From: Allobosea sp. 67-29 | GTDB lineage: Bacteria > Pseudomonadota > Alphaproteobacteria > Rhizobiales > Beijerinckiaceae | Assembly: GCF_001898115.1 (NCBI RefSeq) | Contig: NZ_MKSQ01000023.1 | Location: 131,704-165,644, forward strand | Reading direction: 5' to 3' | Length of the DNA: 33,941 nucleotides | Shown: positions 6,657 through 14,309 of the stretch, one piece after another | How positions within the stretch are numbered: the stretch's first letter is position 1 | How the letters are laid out: every line of letters starts with the position of its first letter | Translations under genes and position numbers: made by a program | The notes under the pieces: model-generated | Database searches by the model: none | The model's input: the letters and a program-made list of their open reading frames with translations, nothing else | What the model was told of the DNA's origin: nothing

Positions 6657-8521
6657 GGAAAGGCTTACGGCTGCGCAGTCTCAGCTTTCACGGGCCGGCG
6701 CGCAAATTCGCTACGATACCCTTCGGACCTGGCCTCAACGTCATCCACGGCGCATCGAACACCGGCAAGTCTTTCATCGCCGACGCAATAGATTTCATGC
6801 TCGGCGGCAAGGGACCTCTGCGCGACATCCCGGAGCGGGTCGGTTATGATAAGATCCTCCTCGCGATGGAAACGCTGGACGGCCATCAGTTCACGTTGCT
6901 TAGAAGCACGGAGGGTAACGCTTTTCGTCTTTTCCAAGGTCTCTATTCTGACACCCTCCCCGAGGGTGAAGGCACGCCGCTCGCCGACACCCATAGCGAC
7001 CGCAACGAGGAAAACCTCTCGGCCTATCTGCTAGCAAAGCTCGATCTCGCTCATAAACGGGTAAGACGGAACAAGCGCGGCGACACCAACAGCCTTAGCT
7101 TCCGCAATCTTGCCCGCCTCGTTATCATCAACGAGGAAGAGATTATCCAGCAGCGCTCGCCACTATCCGATGGCAATTATACGGCCGACACGACCAATAC
7201 CTCAGTCTTCAAACTGCTGCTGACCGGCGTCGACGATTCTGCACTTGCGACCGCACAGCCGCGCAGCCCGGAAGAACAAAGCCGCAGCGCCCAACTCGAC
7301 TTGCTCGATCAATTGATCGAAAGCCACCGCCGCCAGGTCAAAGAGTTGGCTGGACCACCGGACGAACTGGAAGCCCAGCGAGAACGCCTCGGCGAGTCCA
7401 TGCGATCTCAAGGAGAACTTCTCGCCGTCTCGGAAACCGCATTCAGAGACGCCGCCACGCGCCGCAGGGACATCGCACGCCGGGTCGAAGAAGGAAGGGA
7501 TCGGCTAACTGAGATCACGGCGCTTCTAGAACGTTTCACATTGCTCGACGCGCACTACAGTTCCGACAAGGAAAGGTTACGCGGTATCGAGGAAGCGGGC
7601 AGCCTTTTCGGCGCGCTCGGCACCGGCACCTGCCCATTCTGCGGTTCGGCACCTGAACATCATCGCAAAGCCGAATGCGATTTCGATGTCGAGAAGGCAG
7701 TCGCAGCCGCACAGTCCGAAATCCGCAAAATCGAAATACGCCAAACGGAGCTGACACAGACGATTGCGACATTGCGGAAGGAAGCTGTGAGCTTCGAGCG
7801 GCGCCTTCCGATGCTCGAAGAGCAGCTTGATACCGTATCCGGCGAGATCGACCGAGTCGTTGCGCCCAATTTGCGCCAGCTTAGAACAGCCTACAGGCAG
7901 TTGGCCGACAAGGATGGCGAGGTGCGCGAAGCGCTCGCGATACACCGCGGTCTATCGGACCTTGAGCAGCGCAAGGCCGCGCTGGAACGCGAGGGCGAAG
8001 TATCCGGCAACGGTGGCAACAGCCTCAGCGATGTCGACTTGCCGAGCTCGACCGCTGACAAGTTCGCCGGCATCGTCCTGTCCACCCTGAAAGCTTGGCA
8101 TTTCCCTGAAATCGATCGCGTCCATTTCGATTCCAAGACGCGGGACCTTGTCATCAACGGCAAGAATAGGACCTCGTTCGGTAAGGGGCTTCGCGCCATC
8201 ACCCAGGCAGCATTCACGGTCAGCCTTCTCCAGTACTGTCGACAGTTTGAAACCCCGCATCCGGGATTCATCGTTCTCGACTCTCCCTTGCTGTCCTACA
8301 GGGAGCCAGAGGGAGACGGCGACGATCTAAGAGGCTCCGATCTGAATTCGCATTTCTTCGAATTCCTAGCGAAGCTACAGGCCGACAGGCAGGTGCTCGT
8401 CGTTGAAAATACTGATCCTCCCGCGGAGATTCAGGCCTCTTTGCAATCGGTAAAATTCACCAAGATCGAAGGCGTGGGTCGCTATGGATTCTTTCCTATC
8501 GAGCCCGCGCCGCCAACCTAG
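6653..8521 (+). CDS. ABC-three-component system SMC/Rad50-like ATPase
   Basis: A 622-residue protein starting at the ATG of an ATGA overlap with the preceding gene. Walker A GASNTGKS is at residues 33-40. Long charged coiled-coil stretches (about 225-320 and 345-430) flank a CPFC motif at C327-C330, reminiscent of a Rad50 zinc hook. A signature-like GKGLRAITQAAF and a Walker B with IVLDSPLLS lie near the C-terminus. This is the layout of RecN/Rad50-type sensor ATPases in ABC-3C systems, which are predicted to detect aberrant or foreign DNA and trigger the effector. It is the last gene of the operon; 54 bp separate its stop from the DUF411 remnant. Confidence 0.85.
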   Translation: MRKGLRLRSLSFHGPARKFATIPFGPGLNVIHGASNTGKSFIADAIDFMLGGKGPLRDIPERVGYDKILLAMETLDGHQFTLLRSTEGNAFRLFQGLYSDTLPEGEGTPLADTHSDRNEENLSAYLLAKLDLAHKRVRRNKRGDTNSLSFRNLARLVIINEEEIIQQRSPLSDGNYTADTTNTSVFKLLLTGVDDSALATAQPRSPEEQSRSAQLDLLDQLIESHRRQVKELAGPPDELEAQRERLGESMRSQGELLAVSETAFRDAATRRRDIARRVEEGRDRLTEITALLERFTLLDAHYSSDKERLRGIEEAGSLFGALGTGTCPFCGSAPEHHRKAECDFDVEKAVAAAQSEIRKIEIRQTELTQTIATLRKEAVSFERRLPMLEEQLDTVSGEIDRVVAPNLRQLRTAYRQLADKDGEVREALAIHRGLSDLEQRKAALEREGEVSGNGGNSLSDVDLPSSTADKFAGIVLSTLKAWHFPEIDRVHFDSKTRDLVINGKNRTSFGKGLRAITQAAFTVSLLQYCRQFETPHPGFIVLDSPLLSYREPEGDGDDLRGSDLNSHFFEFLAKLQADRQVLVVENTDPPAEIQASLQSVKFTKIEGVGRYGFFPIEPAPPT

Positions 8522-8575
8522 GATGCAGGCTCGCAGCCGCCAGCGCAGCAACCCGAGCAAGGGCGTCGCCAGGGA

Positions 8576-8628
8576 TCAGGCGCGGTTGACGCCGCGGTAG
8601 CGCGCGAAGCTTGTCCGGCCCGACGATC
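8576..8628 (-). pseudogene. Severed 3' end of the DUF411 gene
   Basis: On the minus strand this fragment encodes GSSGRTSFARYRGVNRA followed by TGA at 8578-8576. Its GSS codons are the target duplication. Joined to the DUF411 frame at 14318 the reading frame continues without a shift (VVLF, then GSSGRTSF), giving a normal-looking DUF411 C-terminus. So this is the part of that gene left on the far side of the mercury transposon. It has no start or promoter of its own. Confidence 0.85.
8621..8628. repeat. Left 8-bp target-site duplication
   Basis: CGACGATC, identical to 14310-14317. It encodes part of GSS on the minus strand of the interrupted DUF411 gene. Confidence 0.9.
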
Positions 8629-8652
8629 CGGCATTAGGTAGCAAAGACCACT
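8629..8652 (+). repeat. Left terminal inverted repeat of the mer transposon
   Basis: Begins CGGCATTAGGTAGCAAAGAC. It matches the reverse complement of 14286-14309 at all of the first 24 positions except 18 (G/A) and the last one (T/C). The remaining bases up to merR (8653-8775) show no gene that I can support; there is only a weak CCGAG/CTCGG hairpin near 8678-8700, downstream of merR. Confidence 0.92.
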
Positions 8653-8775
8653 GAGGGTTCGGTAAGTACCTGAATCCGAGAGGTTTCAGGCTCCTCGGTT
8701 CAAGAATTTCGATGACGCGTGGACGCCCCCGGCAGCCTCCCGAGGCCTTCGCATAGTGCGTGAGAGCCACTAGCG

Positions 8776-9204
8776 TTAGCTCGGCTCAGGCGAGAGAATG
8801 TCGAGCACTGGGCATTCGGGCGCGGTGCCGCCTTCGCAGCGGTCGATGGTCTGCCCAAGCAATCGTTCGAGTTTGCTGAGGTCGGCGATCTTTGCCCGGA
8901 TATCGTCCAGGTGCTTCGTGGCGATCTCGCGAACCTCGCCGCACGGGGCGCGCTCCGGGCCGCCGAGCGCCAGAAGCGCCTTGATCTCGTCCGGGGTGAA
9001 TCCGAGCTCGCGGCCGCGCCGGATAAAGGCCAGCACGCGCAGATGGTGCCGGTCGTAGACCCTGCGACCCCCCTCGGTGCGGGGCGGCGCGGGCAGCATC
9101 CCGACCTTCTCGTAGTAGCGGATGGTCTCGATGTTCACCCCGGTGAGCCGTGACAGCTCGCCGATGGGGAGCGTCCCGCCTCGCGAATGCGTGATCGCGT
9201 CCAT
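8776..9204 (-). CDS. merR: Mercuric resistance regulator MerR
   Basis: A 142-residue MerR-family regulator. The winged-helix domain (IGELSRLTGVNIETIRYYEK, residues 14-33) is followed by a long dimerisation helix and cysteines C88, C123 and C132. Their 35- and 9-residue spacing is the same as that of the three Hg(II)-binding cysteines of Tn501 MerR. The frame is open much further upstream, but the ATG at 9204 places the domain correctly and is just outside the operator. It is divergent from merT, so it represses in the absence of Hg and activates by untwisting the 19-bp spacer when Hg is bound. It also represses itself from the shared region. Confidence 0.95.
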   Translation of the reverse strand: MDAITHSRGGTLPIGELSRLTGVNIETIRYYEKVGMLPAPPRTEGGRRVYDRHHLRVLAFIRRGRELGFTPDEIKALLALGGPERAPCGEVREIATKHLDDIRAKIADLSKLERLLGQTIDRCEGGTAPECPVLDILSPEPS

Positions 9205-9215
9205 CGAAAATGCCC

Positions 9216-9246
9216 TTGCTCCTGTAGCCACTACAGGATGCACGGT
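9216..9246 (+). promoter_or_regulatory. mer operator/promoter (MerR site)
   Basis: TTGCTC (9216-9221), a 19-bp spacer, then CACGGT (9241-9246). The overlong spacer contains a perfect dyad, CCTGTAG-CCA-CTACAGG (9221-9237), which is the standard MerR-type architecture. It drives merTPAB to the right and lies between the merR and merT starts. Confidence 0.85.
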
Positions 9247-9275
9247 CGCTCCATCGACGTAAAGGAGATTGTTCG

Positions 9276-9692
9276 ATGGGTGAATTGACCCGTGCTGAGC
9301 CAAGCGGGCTGGCAAGCCGGCAGGAGGGCGCGACCTCCGCAAGAGCCAGCCAAGGCCTGCTGGCGGCCGGAGGCATTCTTGCCGCACTCGGGGCCTCGTC
9401 CTGCTGCATCCTGCCCCTCGTGCTCTTCGGCCTTGGAGCGAGCGGGGCATGGATCGGCAACCTGACCGCAATGGCGCCCTACCAGCCGGTCTTCGTGGCC
9501 GTGGCGGTGGCCTTCCTGACCTTTGGCTTCTGGCGGGTCTATCGCCAACCCAAGGCCGCCTGTGCGCCCGGAGGCTCCTGCGCGCGGCCGGGATCGAGCC
9601 GCATCGCCAAGATCGGCCTCTGGGCGGCCGCCGCGCTCGTCCTGGCGGCCGTCACCTTCCCCTATACCGCCCCGCTGCTGATCACCCTCTGA
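9276..9692 (+). CDS. merT: Mercuric ion transporter MerT
   Basis: A 138-residue inner-membrane protein with three hydrophobic segments (about 27-58, 65-87 and 110-135). The vicinal pair C43-C44 in the first membrane helix and the C96/C102 pair in the cytoplasmic loop (ACAPGGSC) are the mercury-relay cysteines of MerT. It takes Hg(II) from MerP and passes it to MerA. The start ATG has AAGGAG upstream. The N-terminal cytoplasmic lead of about 25 residues is somewhat long for MerT. First gene of the operon under the merOP. Confidence 0.95.
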   Translation: MGELTRAEPSGLASRQEGATSARASQGLLAAGGILAALGASSCCILPLVLFGLGASGAWIGNLTAMAPYQPVFVAVAVAFLTFGFWRVYRQPKAACAPGGSCARPGSSRIAKIGLWAAAALVLAAVTFPYTAPLLITL

Positions 9693-9703
9693 GGAGACCT
9701 GAG

Positions 9704-10009
9704 ATGAAGACCCTGTTTCGTATTGCCCTGACCGCCTCGGCCCTGATGCTCGCGGGTGGGGCCATGGCCGCACCGCGCACCGTCACGCTCAACGTCGAGA
9801 ACGTGAGCTGCGCCACCTGCGCCCCGATCGTGAAGAGGGTGCTCTCCCGCATCCCGGGCGTCAGCCAGGTCACGGTGGTCGAGGACAGCGGCATGGCGAC
9901 GGCGACCGTCACCTTTGACGATGGGAAGGTCACGCCCGAGGCGCTGACCCAGGCGACGACCAACGCTGGCTATCCGTCGACCGTGAAGGACGGGAAGAGT
10001 TCCTCTTGA
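9704..10009 (+). CDS. merP: Periplasmic mercury-binding protein MerP
   Basis: A 101-residue protein with a Sec signal peptide (cleavage probably after AMA, residue 23) and one heavy-metal-associated domain. The metal site is VSCATC (C36 and C39), replacing the usual GMTCxxC with V-S before the first Cys. Start ATG at 9704, 11 bp after the merT stop, with GAGGAG upstream; the frame is open farther into merT but that is not used. It scavenges Hg(II) in the periplasm and delivers it to MerT. Confidence 0.93.
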   Translation: MKTLFRIALTASALMLAGGAMAAPRTVTLNVENVSCATCAPIVKRVLSRIPGVSQVTVVEDSGMATATVTFDDGKVTPEALTQATTNAGYPSTVKDGKSSS

Positions 10010-10085
10010 ACCACCACGCCCTCACCAAAACCGGCAAGAGGTCTTCCTCCCCGACCGCCCGCTGCTGCGAGCCGGACGGGAACAC

Positions 10086-11534
10086 ATGAAAGTTGAGACC
10101 ATGAGTGACTGCTGCGGCACGGGCGCGAAGAACGGCAAGGACCGCTACGATCTGGTGGTCATCGGGGCTGGGTCGGCCGGGTTTTCCGCCGCCATCACGG
10201 CCGCCGAACAGGGGGCACAGGTTGCCCTTGTCGGCCACGGCACAATGGGCGGCACCTGCGTCAACGTCGGCTGCGTGCCCTCCAAGGCCCTGATCCGGGC
10301 CACCGAGGCGGTGCACCACGCCAACGCGGCCTCCCGCTTTGCCGGGATCGACGGCAACGCGCGGGTGGCCGACTGGCAGGCGCTGGTTGCCCAAAAGGAC
10401 GACCTTGTCGCGAGCCTGCGCCAGGCCAAGTACGTCGACCTCCTGCCGGCCTACAACAACGTGGCCTATCACGAAGGCCAGGCGCGCCTCGTTGACGGGG
10501 GCGTGCAGGCCGGCGGCAAGCGCCTCGTCTCGGACCGCATCATCATCGCGACCGGGACGCGGCCGGCCCTGCCGGCCATCCCGGGCATCGCGGACGTGTC
10601 CGCGCTTGACAGCACGACGGCGCTGGCCCTGACCGAGTTGCCCCGCTCCATGATCGTGGTCGGCGGCGGCTACGTCGGGGCCGAGCTCGCGCAGACCTTC
10701 GCCCGTGCCGGAGTGGACGTGACACTGGTCTTCCGCAGCCGCCTCCTGCCGGAGGCCGAGCCCGAGATCGGAGCGGCGCTCGCCGGCTATCTCACCGACG
10801 AGGGCATCACGGTCATGGGCGACCTGACCTATGATTCCGTTCGCAGGACGGAGGAGGGGATCGCCCTCACCGTCCTCAGGGACGGGCAACCGCAAACCAT
10901 CGGCGCCGAGCGCATCCTGGTCGCGACCGGCCGCGCCCCCAACACCGAAGGCCTTGGCCTGGCGGAGACGGGCATCGCCCAGACCCCCATGGGCGCCATC
11001 CTTGTCGACGACCGCATGCGCACCACCAGGGCCGGCGTCTACGCGGCGGGTGACGTCACGGGCAAGGACCAGTTCGTCTACATGGCCGCCTACGGCGCGA
11101 AGCTCGCGGCGAGGAACGCGCTCAACGGCGACAGCCTCCGCTATGACAATTCGGCCATGCCGGCGGTGGTCTTCACCGATCCGCAGGTCGGCAGCGTCGG
11201 GCTGACCGAAGCGCAGGCCCGCGCCGCCGGACATGACGTGCGGACCTCGGTGCTCGCCCTCGACAACGTCCCGCGCGCCCTCGCCGCCCGCGACACGCGG
11301 GGCCTGATCAAACTCGTGGCGGACCGTGGAACCCGCAAGCTGCTCGGGGCGCACATCCTGGCCCCCGAAGGCGCGGACAGCATCCAGACGGCGGCCATGG
11401 CGATCCGGGGCGGGCTCACAATCGACGCCCTGGCTGAGACGATCTTCCCGTATCTGACCACCGTCGAGGGGCTCAAGCTCGCCGCCCAGACCTTCGACAA
11501 GGACGTCAAGATGCTGTCCTGCTGCGCAGGATAG
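10086..11534 (+). CDS. merA: Mercuric reductase MerA (no N-terminal HMA domain)
   Basis: A 482-residue FAD/NAD(P)H disulfide oxidoreductase that reduces Hg(II) to Hg(0). It shows an FAD-binding GAGSAGFSAA near 27-36, the redox-active GTCVNVGCVPSK with C58 and C63, a second nucleotide-binding VGGGYVGAELAQ, an FAD-contact VYAAGDV and the MerA-specific C-terminal vicinal pair C479-C480 (MLSCCAG), which hands Hg to the active site of the other subunit. The HMA domain found at the N-terminus of many MerA proteins is absent; only a short Cys pair (DCCGTG) is left. An alternative ATG is at 10101 (MSDCC). The 76-bp gap after merP holds no supported gene. Confidence 0.96.
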   Translation: MKVETMSDCCGTGAKNGKDRYDLVVIGAGSAGFSAAITAAEQGAQVALVGHGTMGGTCVNVGCVPSKALIRATEAVHHANAASRFAGIDGNARVADWQALVAQKDDLVASLRQAKYVDLLPAYNNVAYHEGQARLVDGGVQAGGKRLVSDRIIIATGTRPALPAIPGIADVSALDSTTALALTELPRSMIVVGGGYVGAELAQTFARAGVDVTLVFRSRLLPEAEPEIGAALAGYLTDEGITVMGDLTYDSVRRTEEGIALTVLRDGQPQTIGAERILVATGRAPNTEGLGLAETGIAQTPMGAILVDDRMRTTRAGVYAAGDVTGKDQFVYMAAYGAKLAARNALNGDSLRYDNSAMPAVVFTDPQVGSVGLTEAQARAAGHDVRTSVLALDNVPRALAARDTRGLIKLVADRGTRKLLGAHILAPEGADSIQTAAMAIRGGLTIDALAETIFPYLTTVEGLKLAAQTFDKDVKMLSCCAG

Positions 11535-11563
11535 CGCCTGACCACCCCATGGAGGATCGAGCC

Positions 11564-12337
11564 ATGAACAGCACCGTGAACCCCACACGAGAGGTTGCCG
11601 CGGAGATCCGGCCGGGCGTGCGGCGCCCGGACTGGTCGGCCGTGACCACGCCGGCCGCCCGACAGGCCCTCGCCGGACGCTCGGCGGCCCGTTCGGGCCT
11701 GCTCGACATGTGGTCACACGCGCTTGAGGTCAGCGAGGACATCGTCTGGCGGACCGTCCTGCGGCTCTACGCGGCCCAGGGGCGGCCTCCAAACGTCGAC
11801 GAAATCGCCGCCGCGGCGGGGATCGACGGAAGCCGCGTCTCCGCGCTGCTCCGCAAGCTGCAACTGCGGGACCTCGTTGGCCTCAAGGCGGGATCGGACG
11901 CCATCTGGCTGGCCTATCCGTTCACCGAGCATGCGACCGGACACCGGGTCGAACTCAATGGGCATGTGCTGAATGCCCTGTGCGCCATCGACGCCCTCGG
12001 CGTCGCCGCGATGTACCGCACCGACGTCACGGTCGAGTCGCCGTGCCGCTCCTGTGGCGAGACGATCCGCGTCACGACAGCGGATACGGGCAGAGCACTG
12101 CGGAGCCTGTCCCATCCCGGGGCGGTCGTCTGGTACGACCTTGCCTACACCGACAGCGCGGCAGTCTCATGCTGCCCGGCGATCGCATTCTTCTGCTCCG
12201 ACGGGCACCTGAAACGCTGGCTCGACAGCCAGGCGGTCCAGCGCACCGGAGCCCGTCTGGACATGAGCGAGGCTCTGGAGCTCGGCCGCGCGATCTTCGG
12301 GCCGGTCCTCAGCGAACCCGTGCCGGCGGTCGTGTGA
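11564..12337 (+). CDS. merB: Alkylmercury (organomercurial) lyase MerB
   Basis: A 257-residue protein with the MerB catalytic triad. C140 and D143 are in LNALCAIDALG, and C211 in AFFCSDGH; these correspond to C96, D99 and C159 of the plasmid R831b enzyme. C161 and C164 (CRSC) add a further pair. It cleaves the carbon-mercury bond and gives Hg(II) to MerA, so the operon is broad-spectrum. Residues 55-110 form the N-terminal winged-helix-like part. The start at 11564 has GGAGG eight to nine bases upstream; the longer frame from 11549 would include that ribosome site. An N-terminal extension of about 40 residues is longer than in the R831b enzyme. Confidence 0.95.
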   Translation: MNSTVNPTREVAAEIRPGVRRPDWSAVTTPAARQALAGRSAARSGLLDMWSHALEVSEDIVWRTVLRLYAAQGRPPNVDEIAAAAGIDGSRVSALLRKLQLRDLVGLKAGSDAIWLAYPFTEHATGHRVELNGHVLNALCAIDALGVAAMYRTDVTVESPCRSCGETIRVTTADTGRALRSLSHPGAVVWYDLAYTDSAAVSCCPAIAFFCSDGHLKRWLDSQAVQRTGARLDMSEALELGRAIFGPVLSEPVPAVV

Positions 12338-12763
12338 GGGGGAGCGGCATCATGCGGGCCACGAGGTGCCCGCGCCGGCGGCCGTGAGGAAACCGATCCG
12401 GGCGCGCCACACGGGCGAGATGCCAGTTCACATCCGACAGACTCGCATCGTGCTAAGTCCGCTGGAAGCCGCCGTCGGCAGCAAGTAGCGGTCGGTTAAC
12501 CTCTCACCAGCGTCGCGATCGACTCCGAGCGCTCGTCCTGCCATGAGCTCCGATCATGCATCGGCTCATATGACAGCACTGACCTGAACCGCGAGGCCTT
12601 CCCGGGCTGTCGACCGTTCCCGCTGTTTCGACCATGACAATCCCAATACCGGACCGGACTCCGAGCATGACCATGCCGCTCATCACCATTGGTTTCAGCT
12701 TCCCTGCCTTCGCCGGGGGCTGGGAAATACCGCTCTCCCTCGCATCGAGGGGAGCGCTGAGCC
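12338..12763. other. Intergenic gap between merB and the transposase
   Basis: About 426 bp without a gene that I can support. The minus strand has a 61-codon frame (12504-12689) with Met-rich and Cys-rich patches (MVMSGMVMLG and QCCHMSRC), possibly a decayed small metal protein, but with no ribosome site. No second copy of the transposon ends is visible here, so the transposase and the mer genes do not look like two separately bounded elements. Confidence 0.5.
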
Positions 12764-13786
12764 ATGGAGAGGTCCGGCCAGCACTTCCTGCTTTCGCCCA
12801 AGGTCCGCGACCTGACGGTCACCGAACTCTCCCGCATCCAGGAGAGGACAGCCTACAAGTGGTTCCGGCAGGCCCGCTGGCCTGAGACGGACGGCGAGGC
12901 CTACTGCCCGCATTGCGGCAACCTGCGCTGCTACGAGATGACCCGGAGTCGTTTCAAGTGCTCCGCCAAGGAATGCGGCTCCGTCTTCACGGTGACGTCC
13001 GGAACGGCGTTCGCCTGGCGCAAGCTGCCGTTCAAGAAGATGCTCTTCGCGATCTGGTTCGTCGCCAACTCCGTCAAGGGCAAGGCTGCCCTCCAGCTCT
13101 CCCGCGAGCTCGGCGTGCAGTACAAGACGGCCTGGGTGCTCCTGATGAAGCTCCGCGAGACCGTGGCGTCGCGCCGCGACGAGATGGTGCTCGACGGCGA
13201 GGTCGAGATCGACGGCAAATATGCGGGCGGGCATGTGAGACCGGAAAATCGAGCGGAGGATCGTGTCGACCGACGCCTGAAGGAGAACCGGAGCCCCGAC
13301 CGCCTCTGCATCCTCGCGATCCGGCAGCGGGGCGTGTCCGGCCGAACCTTCACCCGGGTCATTCGCGAGGAGGACGGTGATGCGGCATGGGCCGCGGTTC
13401 GGGATCACGTCTCCCGGAACGCGAAGGTCTTCGCCGACGAGCACGGGAGCTACAACGATGTCGTGGGTCTGAACCGCATGGGCCGGGTGAACCACTCCGA
13501 GGCGTATTCCTCGGAGGACGGCACGAACACCAACGTCGTCGAGAGCTTCTTCAGCCGCATCCAGCGGGCCTATGTCGGCATCCACCACCGCTTCTCGACG
13601 CGATATCTCGACTGGTACGCGGCCGACATCGCCTGGCGCGAGGATATGAGGCGCACGAGCAATGGCGGGCTAACGCGTTCCCTGCTCGGGCAGGCGCTGA
13701 AGCGGCCGACGTCGCGGTCCCTGTGCGGCTACTGGCAGGGCAACAAGCCGCCTGACCTGATCTGGGAAGGCAGTGCCGCGGCCTAG
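12764..13786 (+). CDS. IS1595-family (ISXO2-like) transposase
   Basis: A 340-residue transposase. An N-terminal zinc ribbon has C48-x2-C51 and C66-x4-C71, followed by a helix-turn-helix region (about 85-130). The ISXO2-like catalytic domain has D150 (VEIDGKYAGG), D225 (VFADEHGSY) and N257/E260 (TNTNVVESFF), followed by RIQRAYVGIHH. These match the IS1595 family with its D-D-N/E active site. The gene is full length with no frameshift, so the element may still be active. Its stop overlaps, tail to tail, the stop of the convergent passenger gene. It presumably acts on the CGGCATTAGG ends of this element. Confidence 0.93.
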   Translation: MERSGQHFLLSPKVRDLTVTELSRIQERTAYKWFRQARWPETDGEAYCPHCGNLRCYEMTRSRFKCSAKECGSVFTVTSGTAFAWRKLPFKKMLFAIWFVANSVKGKAALQLSRELGVQYKTAWVLLMKLRETVASRRDEMVLDGEVEIDGKYAGGHVRPENRAEDRVDRRLKENRSPDRLCILAIRQRGVSGRTFTRVIREEDGDAAWAAVRDHVSRNAKVFADEHGSYNDVVGLNRMGRVNHSEAYSSEDGTNTNVVESFFSRIQRAYVGIHHRFSTRYLDWYAADIAWREDMRRTSNGGLTRSLLGQALKRPTSRSLCGYWQGNKPPDLIWEGSAAA

Positions 13787-14247
13787 GCCGCGATCTCCCA
13801 GAGATGCTTTCGGCCATCGACGGTGCCCGCTTGGCGCACGCGGCCGCGCTTGGTGAGGGCGATCAGAGCAGCGGACACCTGCGTCAGGAAACGCGGCATG
13901 GACGGATCGTCCGCGTCTGCACCGTTGCGCTCTGCGATCCGGGAGGTGCAGTCCGCTGTTGAAAGCGGTTGCTCCGCCTCGCGGAGTACCTCGAGGATGG
14001 CCTCGTTCTTGTTGATCCGTGCGAATTCGGGAGGGAGCTGTTGGGCTGCCCTCGGCCGCTGCGGCTTCGTTGCCGCGGACCCCCGCGGTACGTGGGCCGG
14101 ATCGTAGATCGCGATCACCTGGTCGATCGCCGAGACCTGTCCATCGATCGCCTGAATCCTGGCCTTCAATTCCTCGACCTCGCCGAGCAGCTCGGCGCGC
14201 TTCCGCTTCAGTTCCTCGTCAACTCTCACCTGCTCCCGCTCCGTCAA
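13783..14247 (-). CDS. Coiled-coil/winged-helix passenger protein, hypothetical
   Basis: A 154-residue protein. Residues 1-50 are a charged, heptad-like coiled coil (EELKRKRAELLGEVEELKAR). Residues 75-154 look like a winged-helix domain (NEAILEVLREAEQPLSTADC, then SAALIALTKRGRVRQAGTVD). It reads toward the transposase and their stop codons overlap by two bases. The start is uncertain: TTG at 14247 has no ribosome site, while a GTG at 14229 has GGAGCGGGAG upstream and would give 148 residues. Located between the transposase and the right end, it may regulate or assist transposition, but that is only a positional inference. Confidence 0.6.
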   Translation of the reverse strand: MTEREQVRVDEELKRKRAELLGEVEELKARIQAIDGQVSAIDQVIAIYDPAHVPRGSAATKPQRPRAAQQLPPEFARINKNEAILEVLREAEQPLSTADCTSRIAERNGADADDPSMPRFLTQVSAALIALTKRGRVRQAGTVDGRKHLWEIAA

Positions 14248-14285
14248 AAGGAGCCGGAAGCTACCAAAGAACCGGGATCAGATCT

Positions 14286-14309
14286 GGTGGTTTTTGCTAC
14301 CTAATGCCG
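14286..14309 (-). repeat. Right terminal inverted repeat of the mer transposon
   Basis: Reads CGGCATTAGGTAGCAAAAAC on the minus strand, the partner of 8629-8652. The TAG inside it (14303-14301) supplies the new stop codon of the truncated DUF411 gene. Confidence 0.92.

Larger units (their letters stand above)
8629..14309. mobile_element. IS1595-type mercury-resistance transposon, complete
   Basis: A 5,681-bp element bounded by inverted repeats beginning CGGCATTAGGTAGCAAA and flanked by identical 8-bp copies of CGACGATC (8621-8628 and 14310-14317). IS1595-family elements are known for 8-bp duplications and passenger genes, and the element carries an ISXO2-like transposase of that family. Cargo: merR and divergent merT, merP, merA, merB, then the transposase and a convergent passenger gene. 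It is inserted in a DUF411 gene whose two halves are still intact on either side. The exact duplication and the 23/24 match of the ends point to a fairly recent, single-step insertion. Confidence 0.92.

Noticed and set aside
8653..8775. Minus-strand frame continuing from the DUF411 remnant through the left inverted repeat
   Set aside because: The frame only happens to stay open across the transposon end; the true upstream part of the DUF411 gene is at 14318-14738.
9930..11717. A 595-codon minus-strand open frame opposite merA
   Set aside because: It is an antisense shadow. merA on the plus strand has all catalytic motifs, while this frame has low-complexity Gly/Arg/Asp composition and no domain.
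12504..12689. Small Met/Cys-containing frame between merB and the transposase, considered as a mer accessory gene
   Set aside because: It has no ribosome site, is on the opposite strand to the mer operon, and does not match MerC, MerE, MerF or MerD patterns that I know.
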